From positions 1-64,000 of the forward strand of contig WBMZ01002681.1 of assembly GCA_013400975.1 (NCBI GenBank): a DNA stretch of 64,000 bases, in the 5' to 3' direction. Below the pieces are notes generated by a model, which was given only the letters and a program-made list of their open reading frames with translations, did not search any database and was not told the origin of the DNA. This stretch comes from Atrichornis clamosus (Eukaryota; Chordata; Aves; Passeriformes; Menuridae). Both the position numbers and the translations under genes were made by a program. The first letter of the stretch is position 1. The number at the start of each line of letters is the position of its first letter. Shown here one piece after another: positions 34,861 to 45,900 of the stretch.

Positions 34861-37800
34861 AGAGAAGCACCCAGGTTACTCACCTAGCGCCGTGTTCCGC
34901 TGCGCTTTTTCACCTCACTAGCAAGTGATGGCAAGGCAGCGTCACGGCACGGGTTCACAGTCAAAGAGTTGCTGGGGCTGGAAGGGACCTCTGGAGACCA
35001 TCCAGCCCCTCCTCTGCCAAGGCAGGGTCACTTGGAGCAGGTGACACAGGAACGCGGCCAGGTGGGGTTTGAATGTCTTCAGAAAGGGAGACTCCACGAC
35101 CTCCCTGGGCAGCCTGTTCAGTGCTCTGCCACCCTCAATGTAGTTCTTTCCTCAAAGAAGTTATTTCTCACGTTAGGTGAAACTGTGTTTTAGTTTATCG
35201 CTTTTCCGTGGACGTTGCCTCGTTTGTCAGCCGTGGGGACAATTATTAGCCCTTGAAGAGCTCGGCATAAGCAGTGCTGTCAGTGGTGACACTCAGTAGG
35301 CCTCCTGAGAAGTTCTTCCTGATCATGGTCTTGAGAAATGGCACTGAGCAAAGAAATGAGGCACCATGGAATATTTCAACAGAGAGAAGGTCACCAAAAA
35401 AAATACCACAGAGACTGGAAGTTGTCAGTGTGGGACTTAAGCAAAGAGGGCTCCTACACAGGCTGTTGAAGGAATAGTAATTAAATCTCTGGAGCTTACC
35501 GTAAATGGAAGGACCCAACAAAAGGCAGTATTGGCATGCTGAGACTGAGTGTGTAACTGGCCTTGTCCCAGATCTTTTGCTTGCCTGTAGCTAAGAGTTT
35601 GCTAAAAAGTTAGGGAAATAGCAGTAGGATGTCTCCTTTATTAGAAAACTTTTTTGTTCTAGTAGCTGTTACAGTATTAGTAAAACAAACACAAAACACA
35701 AAATAATGGAAACTTTTTAGACTTTGTTTTCTCATAAACATTTTTTTGTTTTTTCCTCTGTCAGATTTTATCTTGTTACATTAAGATAGTTTAAATGTAT
35801 CTAAGTACTGTGGAGAGCCTAATTTAACTTGCCTAGTATCTCCCTCTCCACCCCAGCTTTTTGTTTTCAGAATACCATAAAAATAACGCGATATAAACTG
35901 CTAATGAATATTTCCTTCAGAAGACTACTCAGCAGGTCCTTATTTTCCTGTTGCAGGGCAGAAACACCTGACACGTGATAGTCACGTGCAAGGGAGAAGG
36001 TGCCGGATAATCATGAGTCAGCTTTTTCCTAGTTAAGCAACTTCCTTTCTGTCAAGTGGTTGCTCCTGTTTCATGAGTTCACTCTGCATAGTGTTTAAGT
36101 GGCTTTGGGGGGTTCTCTTTCGCATGAGCTCTTTTAATGAAATTTCTCAAGTGAACTCTCCTTACTGGGAGATGCTGAACCTTAGTACGTGACATTCTGC
36201 AGTAGGCAGTCCTGTTTTGCACCAATACTTTTCAAGCTATGGTCATCAAATTAGTTTTAGAAAAACAATCAGGTACAGATTCTTTAATTCTTCAAGTTAG
36301 GTGTTTCACTTAAATACTCAGGATTTTTTTAAAACCTAACTTGTAAAATTCACTTTAAATTTCAAAAGAACTGACAGGTTTGGGAAAGCCAGGAGGCCGT
36401 TTTGAAGAGATGAGTTGCTTGTTTTTGTTTTAAGTAATTTTATCAACAGTTGTAAAGCTTGATTGGTTGCCTTCTTAGTAATGCTTTGTCCTTCTACCAG
36501 CATGAACTCAGTGAAGTTCACTGTGTGTCTGTTTTCTGTACTGTCCTTTATGTCTGGAAATTGCAAGATATCATCATTTGCATGTGAAATAGCTAGGCTG
36601 TGTATTGAATTCAGAGTTTTAAGGAGTGTTGTTTTATGTTGTTTGCGTTTTATGCTACCAAACTTGAGCACACTTCTAAACTGGGCTTCCTTGCAGGTTC
36701 AGAGCTTGTCCAAGTAGACTTTTAGATGTAGTAAGGAAAAGGTGAAGACAGCCCACTTCTTTTTGCCAGCAATACTGAGTTAAGTGAAGTACCAAGACCT
36801 GAAAATGTGGTGGGTACGAGATTTCTCTCACATAAATGTGTAAACCTCTTGTCTTCTTGCATTTCAGATCAATTCGAATGCCTCCTTGACTGTGTCTTTG
36901 GCACAGACTCCTTACTGCAGGAAGCACAAATATGATCCCCAGAATCCCCTCTGTGCCCACATAATCTTCACTGGGAGCGTTGTAAAGGTAAGCAGCTGGA
37001 AGTTGACACTGGACAAGGTTGTGTGCATCAAACAGTATTGTTTAGTGGGTGGAAAAGAGAAAGATTAGAAATTCCAAGCAAAAGCATATGCAGAGATGTT
37101 ATTTGCTCTGATACCCAAAGGCCAGCTCATAGTTTGTGCGAGGAAAGTGAAATTACCACTTGATATTTGCAGGAGCTTTGTTGACATGTCTTTAGCAAGG
37201 AATGTTGGGGGAAAATAATGTAGCAAGTCTCCCTCATTCCCATAGATGTGTTCTGAAACTGAGACATCTAAGGCAATTATTTTGGAAAAACCTTTGTACT
37301 GCATTCCCATCTCTCTTGCTCAGTTTAATTCTTTGGTTCATGCAGTGTGACATACATTCGTCTGAAACTTTGTTGAAGTAAATATTAACCTGAGCTATAA
37401 AGTTACACGTATTATGGACAAAAAGTTGCATTGTGTTGGTGTTGCTGCCAGGGCAGTATTCTTTTGTGCACTGGAACTTTGGTGTCTCATAGGAGGAATT
37501 TAGAGCTGCATGTGTTACTCATTGAAGATTTAATCCCATTATTGAGGATAATGATTGAGGATGAGAACTAGTCATCACTACTCTCTCTTACATGATAGTC
37601 TAAATTCTTATTTGGTGTTTTCACACCTCTGATATTTGTACACTGCACTCAGCAATCTTTTAATTGCTTTTCTGAGTTTCAGTAATGGATTTGAATTTTT
37701 TTTTTTTAGTTAGCTCTTGTACCATACCCAGAGTTCTACCATACCCTTCAAACACTTGCACACTGTATATCAAGTGCTGTCACACTTTTCAGCTTGCTTT

Positions 37801-38424
37801 CTCTGTAGATTCTTTTATACCATCTTCTGTGTGTGTGTTTGCAACATCTGAGCACAGCTGGATCTCTGTGTCAGTTTGAATGAGCAGGTGCAGAGGAGGT
37901 AAAGACATCACCTAGTAATAATTCACCTAGAATCCATGCTTCTCTGGTTTGTGATTTGTTGAAAGATTTATTCTTATGTTGATGAAGTACTTTCTTGCTC
38001 ATGCTAACTTCAAAAGCACCCTTTTGATTTCAACGTTGCATCAACTACCTTGAAGTTTTTGTCTGTCTCACAGTTGTACACCACACTGAAGATTAGCAGA
38101 CTCTGCCACAGTAATGAGTCCCTTGGGACAAACCATGCCTGAACTAAAAAAAAAACGTTGCAGTCAGCAGTGTTTTTTTAGCTAAAATTTATCTTTACAT
38201 GACTGTCTAACTGTAATATTTTCCGGGTTTTTGTTTAGGTGAATGATTCAGAAGCGAACATAGCAAAAAAAGCATTATTCACTCGCCACCCTGAAATGGA
38301 AAGTTGGCCTAAGGATCATAATTGGTTCTTTGCCAAATTCAACATCACCAATATTTGGGTCCTGGACTACTTTGGTGGATTGAAAATTGTGACACCAGAA
38401 GAATATTACAGTGTCAAGCCTTAG
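34471..38424 (+). CDS. CREG1: CREG1, cellular repressor of E1A-stimulated genes 1 (secreted/lysosomal glycoprotein)
   Basis: Three coding exons join in phase 0: 34471-34776, 36868-36987 and 38239-38424, giving 203 aa from the first ATG (193 aa from the ATG at 34501). A hydrophobic leader (MAGLLLLCAASGLLLAAVAA) is followed by the CREG fold, an FMN-binding-split-barrel relative that in CREG proteins does not bind flavin. Diagnostic segments are DWGALATLSAQEGLRGRPFA, SLSDGPPG, LFTRHPEME, NWFFAKFNITNIWVLDYFGG and IVTPEEYY. Sequons NAS, NDS and NIT agree with a secreted, N-glycosylated protein. CREG1 is known as an endolysosomal glycoprotein linked to differentiation and growth control. CREG2 is the main alternative, but the C-terminal half matches CREG1 closely and the neighbour CD247 supports CREG1. 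The 34501 ATG has G at -3 and +4 and starts directly at the signal peptide, so it may be the true start. Confidence 0.93.
34960..35200 (-). mobile_element. CR1 LINE 3' fragment in CREG1 intron 1
   Basis: 'gctggggctggaagggacct' with 'ctggagaccatccagccc' and 'gacctccctgggcagcctg' is a reversed CR1 3' end. It is the rightmost CR1 fragment I can recognise in the window. Confidence 0.82.
35201..36867 (+). other. CREG1: CREG1 intron 1, remainder
   Basis: AT-rich intron DNA up to the acceptor at 36867. No repeat or gene seen. Confidence 0.75.
36868..36987 (+). CDS. CREG1: CREG1 exon 2
   Basis: Exon of 120 nt (40 codons), phase 0 at both ends. The acceptor CATTTCAG precedes INSNASLTVSLAQTPYCRKH, and the donor AAG|GTAAGC follows FTGSVVK. 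It contains a sequon (NAS) and two cysteines that are conserved in the family. Confidence 0.93.
36988..38238 (+). other. CREG1: CREG1 intron 2
   Basis: Intron of 1251 bp with GTAAGC donor and TTTAG acceptor. Nothing else recognised. Confidence 0.8.
38239..38424 (+). CDS. CREG1: CREG1 exon 3 (C-terminus and stop)
   Basis: The acceptor TTTGTTTAG precedes VNDSEANIAKKALFTRHPEM. The frame ends EEYYSVKP followed by TAG (38422-38424). A good donor, TTA|GTAAGT, overlaps the stop so that its G is the first intron base; splicing to 39006 (which begins with G) recreates TAG. The protein is the same whether or not the intron is removed. Confidence 0.9.
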   Translation: MNDSEANIAKKALFTRHPEMESWPKDHNWFFAKFNITNIWVLDYFGGLKIVTPEEYYSVKP

Positions 38425-39005
38425 TAAGTGCTGAAGTTTTTCATGCCTAACTCTCGTTTTATTTGAAACCTGTAAAACTTCTCCTTACTGTTAACAGTAT
38501 ATACTATATACTGCCTGTCTCTGGTTTTTATACACATTGATGTCTTTTCCCTAAGTAGTCTGCTGGATGCAGTGTCTGAAGCCATAAAATATATTTGAAT
38601 AGGGGATCCAACTGTGCAACAATATCAAGTATAGTATCTACAGAACTATCAGTGATTAACTGCACTTGTACCTCAGCTTAAATAGTTTTGTGGGAGGGGG
38701 GACTCCTGTAGAGTGGGCACAGTCACTGTCCTCTGAATTAATTGCAAGACAGATGATGTTTTGGTCTAATAATTAAAAGTGAGACTATTCAGCATTTATG
38801 AAGCTGCATTAATGGGATTGCAGCAATATTACTAATATTTTCAAAACAAAATTGCTGTTGAAACTGTCATTATGGTATTGAAGTATAGAGAGATTGTGTT
38901 CTATTGTCTACATAAAACATAAGCCTTCAAAACTTCCAGTATATTTTAGCATAGTCAACTTTATGAATTATGCATTCATTTCACTCTTATTCTTACTCCT
39001 TGTAG

Positions 39006-39969
39006 GTGGAAGAAGATCCTTGGTGATGCTGATATGGAAATGAATTACTCTGGCTGTTTCATGAAAGATTTATTTTTCCTGTGTACTGTAGAGCTGAATT
39101 AGTAATACACCGAATCAAACACCTTGCATTGTTAATGAGCATGTATTACCCTTATGAAGCAGATTTAACTTCTCACTAACTTCAGTCATGTCATACTCAA
39201 AAACCTTTGTGCATAAGCAATAACTAAATTTTATTCAGTGGGTGTGAATTTGGAAAGGTGTCTGTGCATTCAGAAATTGTGATTACTGGAATCTAATCTA
39301 ATCTAGTCCAGTTCTAAAGTTTTCAGTGCCTTAGTTAAATGTTTCAGAGCACTTTTCAATATGATTTTATTTTTAATATCAGTTTAGTTTAGAGTTTTAT
39401 GGCAAAGTACTACAGGATGGCTCAGCTGACTGGGCTCAGTGGGATGGAAAGCACTGCCTGTGTTACAATGGCAAATGATGTGCTGAGTTCCCAAATCCTG
39501 TTAAGAATTTTCTTTGCATGCTGATAAACTCGTTGTTTGAGCCATTTTTCTATTTTGCTGCCTGTATTGAATGTGCTGTAGAATACAGTTGTGTTTATGC
39601 AAACTGTACTTACACCTCAGGATAAGTTCTTGGTAATTCCTCAGATGGCAGTGATTTTATGCCCTGACTCTTTCATAGAAAAAGGTTAGGAGTACCTGAA
39701 GTATCTGACTTGAATGTTAGAAGAGTCGTGGCTTGTTAATTCACTGAGTGTGTGGAGGATAAATGTTTTCTGATTAGGATTCTGAAATCCTCAGCTTTGT
39801 TAGTCTGATCAAATGGCAGTGTCTCAGCTTTTATTACCCTCAACATAGAACTGAGCACATTTTTGGGTTTGGAAGCCTTACACAGCAATTTTGGATTAGT
39901 AACCCAGAAGTGAAAAGGAAGCAGTACAATATGACACGTGATTCATGATCTGTAGAGAATGAAAATAAA
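39006..39969 (+). other. CREG1: Probable CREG1 terminal exon (3'UTR)
   Basis: An acceptor-like CTCCTTGTAG ends at 39005, and an AATAAA lies at 39964-39969. This would give a 3'UTR of about 1 kb. Other AATAAA hexamers at 40690-40695 and 41643-41648 are alternative ends. There is no open frame of note in this stretch. Confidence 0.45.
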
Positions 39970-42900
39970 TGAAAGGTGTGGATAATTAATTCTGTGTTAA
40001 AATAAGTTGCACACAACCACAGAGAACACTGATCTGCTGTGTGCCAAGTTCACACTTTAGGAACAAGTAAATTGGTTTTACTGTGAGCAAATATTACTTA
40101 GTTGATGTAAAGAGCGTGAGAATTTAGACTCCTTAGAGGAGATTCATATATAGAATAGTGTGATTTCTCATATAAAATCCCTACATCTTAATGTTGTTGT
40201 TGTTATATCGCTCCTTTTCTTGAATATTGGAATGATTTGTGAAAGTGTTTTTTATGTAACTTATTACATTTTCCTTCTTTGCAAAGGGAAAGAAGGTACT
40301 ACTACTACTATTTTAAAACTAATTTAGGATCAAAAAAACTTATATATGGAAACAATTTATGTTGAATAAGTGACATTGATATTTAATATGAAACTGAAAA
40401 ATATTTTTATATAAGGTATGACAGTTGTGAAAGCTCAAATGAATCTCCATGATGGACTCAATCCTTCTGTGAGGACACCTGAATGCATTTCATGTCACCC
40501 TTAACTTCTGATGTGTGAGACTGATGATGCTGGGCTTTTGTTAAAATTAAAATATTTTTTGACCAGTTCTGTTGAGCATTACTTATTGCATGTTCAGGAA
40601 TTATTCTCTCCCACCTACTGTCTTTCATACAAGCACTCTCTTCAGCTCTTTCATTTTATTGTTGCTCTGATGTCTTTCATACTTGCTAGAATAAATGGAG
40701 AAACATCCCTATTTACATCTGGCTTCCCCCCCTTGGATGAAATCTTTGTGCTTCTGCATTTCTACATGACTGCGTCAGGGGCAGGCAGGTGTTCACCCAT
40801 CTCCAGGAAAGCACACGTTAATGGCTAATTGGAAAGACAAACACCAACATTCCAAAGGTCCCAGCTTCCTTCTTCCACCAGCTTTTGTTGCTGAGCATGA
40901 CATCCCGTGGCCTGGGGTATCTGTCTTGTCAGTTGGGGTCAGCTGTCCCAGCTGTTTCCCCTCCCAGCCCCTCCCGCACCTGCAGATTCCTCACTGGTGG
41001 GGCAGGGTGAGAAGCAGGAAAGGTCTTGATGCTGCATAAACAAGTAACTAAAACATTGGTGTGTTATCAAGGCTGTTTTAGGCACAAATTCAAAACATAG
41101 CCCCGACATGCTGCTATGAAAAAAAAAACCCCCACAAAACCAGAAACTCCATCCCAGCCAAAACCAGTACACCACCTTCAAAAGTACTGCTTTCATTTGA
41201 GGGTTTGGTTCAGAATAAGGCTCGCTTTGTTTCTGGTTTTCTTGGTCCTTTAGTACCAGTTCCCGAATATTTTCTGATTGGAAGGGATTTTTTTTGTAAC
41301 ACTAAGATCTTAAACAGTTTTGCAATACTACTACATTTTATTGGAATAATTTCAGATCATCCAAATCTCTTCACATTTGAAATTTGAGAGGACCCCAACC
41401 AGATGTTTCTTTGGGGAAATGGTGTATAGCAGAATGGTTAAGCTACACATACAGACCTGGATTTGAGGGTTGATCATAGAAGAATTATTTGGAGTTGTAT
41501 CTGTGCATCTCACTGATTGCTTTTTGGTGTGTTTTTATATGTGGTAGTGGCATGTGAAGCTGACTAGGTTAATCTCCCTTAGTAATAAGTGTGTAAATGT
41601 TTATATCACCAACTCAAGAAAGTCATCAGCTAGTCCTACTTTAATAAAGTGCTCACCTCTTTATTTGGCTCATTGAGGAATTCATTTGTGAGCATGTTTC
41701 ATTTTTCCTGATATCCAGAAGTAATATTATGTCTTGGAATAGAAGAGGCTCAGTGTAAGAAATTGATATAGCTGTAAACAATGAATTAGTGTTTTGCAAT
41801 CTGTGTGCATCCTCTGCCACGGCATGCCTGAAGTGTCTGAGCATATTCTCTGTAGCAATGAAGTCAGCCTCCATACCTGGGAAGTGCCTGCATTCACAGG
41901 GATCTGTGGCACAGGATAACTGTAGGCACCTCACTAAGTCACAGGATGTTTGTTAGCTGGGAATCTAGTAAGGATAATCACAACCTGTCACGTTCTTCCT
42001 TCTGCTTCCTACTGCATGCTCTTCCGTCTACTAATCTTGGCCATTGACATGTTTGTGTTTCTACTTCTTGATTTTCAATTTCTTTCTTGTGTTTTAAGTG
42101 CCCAGTAGGCTCTTGCAGCACGCTGCATCATTACAGAGTAGATCTAAAATATATCAGGTATTCACTTAATCCTTTATTCAGTTCTCTCTGGAATTAATTT
42201 CTTAGCTATTTAACATTGTCCCCGTGATTTGACTAAAAGATAGAGGTAGCTCAATCAGACTAACACAAAAAGTATTAGTCATAATTTAATGGATTAATTT
42301 TTTTTCAAAGGTTTTTACTGAGTAAAAGCGTTGAATCTCGATTAAAAATCCAATGAATTTATATGTTGTTGTTGAACACAAGAGGGTGCCATAGACTTAT
42401 GTTCCGCTGGAGTGTTAAATGTTTAATACTTAGAAGTGGTTATTGAATTCATCATAACTCAAAGATGCTGGAAAAGCAAACGACGGGGGCATAATATGAA
42501 CAAATTCTTTTTCTACAGTGCTTTACATTATGAATGCTTCTCTCCATAAACACAGCAGCCTGCTAGCTGCAAAAAAAGAAGCATTCATCATTTTTTTGTG
42601 TTTTGTAATCATTTTGTGCTATGGAGAGCTCAGAAGTAATATCCATGAAAATGATTTAAAGGTTTTAAATTAAGTAACTCTAGTAAAGGAAATGGAGACA
42701 GGTATAGAACGCCTCGGAACATCAACTGGGAGCAGCCAGCTCCAGACTCAACACCGTTTATTTCTGTCAAATCCAAAGAGAGGGTGTTCATTAGTGTGAC
42801 CAAGGTTTGACTTAGGCTTACCATGAGCTGAGTTAAACCACTTGACTCTGATTTGTAATTTCCAACAGCTAATTAATCTTGGATTCTTCAAGTGCCCCAG

Positions 42901-45900
42901 GCTGCTCTCCAGTGATTTGGGCTGCCTGTGCTGGAGGCCAGCCCTGATGATGTGCAGGTGTTTGGGTGATGGGGCAGAGCTGGGAAAAGCCTGAGGCTTC
43001 CCCTTTTTTTCCCTGGGGGTTGTGCTAGAGCTCAGACTCCTGTTGTGTGCCCAGTCCTACTGACTTGGCCTCAAACCTATTTCAACTGTGGTTGATCCTG
43101 GCTGCTGTCACCCTGCCTGCTCTTCTCATCCAGGTACTGTGGGATTGCTTATCTTGGTGTTGGGGCCACTGCCCTGCCATCCCTGCCAGCTCCTCTGCTC
43201 AGTTGGAGCAGTGGCTCCTAGGTGCTCCCCAATAATTGTGTTTTCCCTGCTGGGACGTTCAGCCTGTGAGTTTCTCATGCAAGCCTCTTGGAGTTGCTCC
43301 CAGGGCTTTTTGACTTAAGAACTTTTGTGTCCAGAGGCTTCCTCAGAGTTTCTGAGGTGAGTTATTGTGTAAGAAGATTAGACTGTAAGACTCATTCATT
43401 CTGGGTGTAGTGGTTAATGTTCTTTGCAGCCTGGTTTTCTGTGGAAATGAAGCTTAGGTAATGTGTTGTCTGGATACTTGCCTTTGTTGGATTTGTTTTT
43501 ACTCTGATGGATTTGGATTTGAAACGGCAAGTCTGACCTTGAAGCCATCAAGCTCCTCTAAATGTCATGACAATTGTGAGCTTGAGAGAGGAAACAAAAC
43601 CTAGTACACGTATATTAAAGGTACAAAAGTCACGTGTTTTGAAAATGTGAGTTTCATTACTTGTGCTGATTGTAGAGCCAAAATCTTCTGGTTGAGTGTG
43701 ACCAGGTATGCATTTAGTATTAGAAAGGAGGAAATTTTTTATTGTTTAGTGGATGGTAGGTTTTAAAGAACCTGATAGCTGTAATGATTGTTCTAAATTA
43801 TTTTTTTCCTCTAGCTCTTAATATCCTACGTAGAGAAACCTTAACAATTCCCCATTACTACTTGCTTCTGATCCCTGCAGCTGTTAGGCTTAGTTTTGCA
43901 TAGAATTTCTCCAATTTAAATGAAAGAGATGCCTTTTTTATGGTATGGGTGGGTGCAACAGCTGCTGTGGGTCTTGCTGAGAGAGGAGGGTCCCTCAACC
44001 TCAATAGTCTTGTCAGTGTATCCACACAGGTCTAGAACTACTTCACATTATTTTTGCTACTACTGCTGACTCAGATTGTAAACTTTGCATCATTACTTTT
44101 CCCCTCCCCTTACCTATAAAAATGTAAGTGCCAGTTTGCAGGATTTATGTAAAATACTAATAACTCATCTTGGTATGTTTAGATGAGAGGAATGCTTTTT
44201 TTGAAAAACAAGATGACTTGTTTTTAATCTGTGAGTAATTAATTTTAGTTTTTAAAAATAAATCTGTGATTGCTACAAACACAGAGTAATTTGACAAAAA
44301 CATACAGAGGGTGTGTGTGTGTGTGCAAAAAACTGTTGCCTAATCAAGCATGAATTGGATTTTTGATTTGTTTTTAATGCTTAAATGAATTTCAGGTAAT
44401 TTAATTAAGTTTTTCCTCAGATGAGCATTTGAAACATGCAGAAGAGGTGTGTATTAGGAGTGAAGAGGGGAGGAAGGTAAAGGAAATGAAGATACTTGTC
44501 ACAGACCTTAAAAACTGGCTTCACAATATTTTTGTGTTCATAAAAGACATAACTTGATAGGTTGTTTTCGGTACAGCCATGCAAGAAAACACTGATGATG
44601 CTCTATAATTAAAAACAGTATTTCCAGAGTGTGTTTAGTGGTAAAGTCACAGAATTTTTCTACATACTCTGTAATGTAATTGGGGAAATTCACCTGCAGT
44701 TAACAGGTGAAAATGATGATACAAGAGAGAGTAGCTTGACTAGCCTAAAAGAAAAGAAGCATTGTTCTTCCTTCTTAAGATATGACATAAGTAGTGGTCT
44801 CTTGAGTGCATTAACAACAACAGCAGCAAAAAATTCCAGAGCAGATCATAAAGGCTTCACTGGGGAGGAAAAAATTGGACATTACAGATTCAGTAGGCTC
44901 AAAATTGAGCATTCAAAGAGGGTGTATTTTAACTTTCTGCTAACAACTCCTTTATAGGTTTCCACTGCCCGTGTTGCACTGAAAATTTTAAGACCATAGC
45001 AGGAACAGGAAACTGCTAGTCACAAAAAAACCCAAAATAATGAATAGAAATTTGTTCTTGCACTGCATTAGGACCTGTTTATAATCTCCCATAGGAAACA
45101 TTCACTCATGGCCGTGTTTCTGGTACTGCACAGGTGTCCCTTTTTGTGGTTTTGGTTTGGGTTTTTTTTTGTTGTTCTGTGTGTCAGGGTTTCTATTTGC
45201 TCAATGCAGCTGCAAGGAGTAGTGATAGTCAAGTGGATTCTCCTTGGAAAAGTAGTATTTTCATATACAAAGGGGAGCAGTTGCAGCAAGACCAACTTCT
45301 CTGTCTCCCTGTTGGGAGCTGTAAAGCAAGACCTGCAGTTTAGATGCCGTCTTCTTTCCAGCTCTCCATTTGCAATGCTGGCAAAAGTGCGGGGCAGGGA
45401 CTAATCCTCTTGGAATGCAGCAATTACCACTAAATAAGTATTAATTGCTGCATTCCAAGGGGATTAGCACAGTTGAACCCAATTATAGCAAATTGAAGCT
45501 ACACTGTAAGGCGCTACGGTGCATTGAAATGCAGTGAAGCAATGGAGGACTGTCAGTCTCCAACATTTTATCAATAAAAGTTGTGGGCTTACACACTATA
45601 AACAGCAGACCATTTCTTTTCAGTGTATTAGTCTCCTGCATGAATGACATGCCTGGCTGGAGGCTACAGCTTGCTCACCAGTGAAAATTCTTGCGTTTTT
45701 AACACCCATTATCTTTGGGTGAACATCTCCAAAAACGTTTTTAATACTTGTTGAGTTAATTACGGCACTGCAAGTGTCACTGCCTGCTGGATCGGGGCAA
45801 GGCTCTGCAGCCTGCCTGGATTCTTCCATCTCTAAAGTTAGCCAGCTCCTCCATCAGGTGATGTAGGAATTAATTTTACCTGCAAGTACTAACTCTATCA

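Noticed and set aside
34226..34928. Several long overlapping frames around the CREG1 start, both strands
   Set aside because: They are by-products of the GC-rich island; only the frame with the signal peptide and the CREG motifs is supported.
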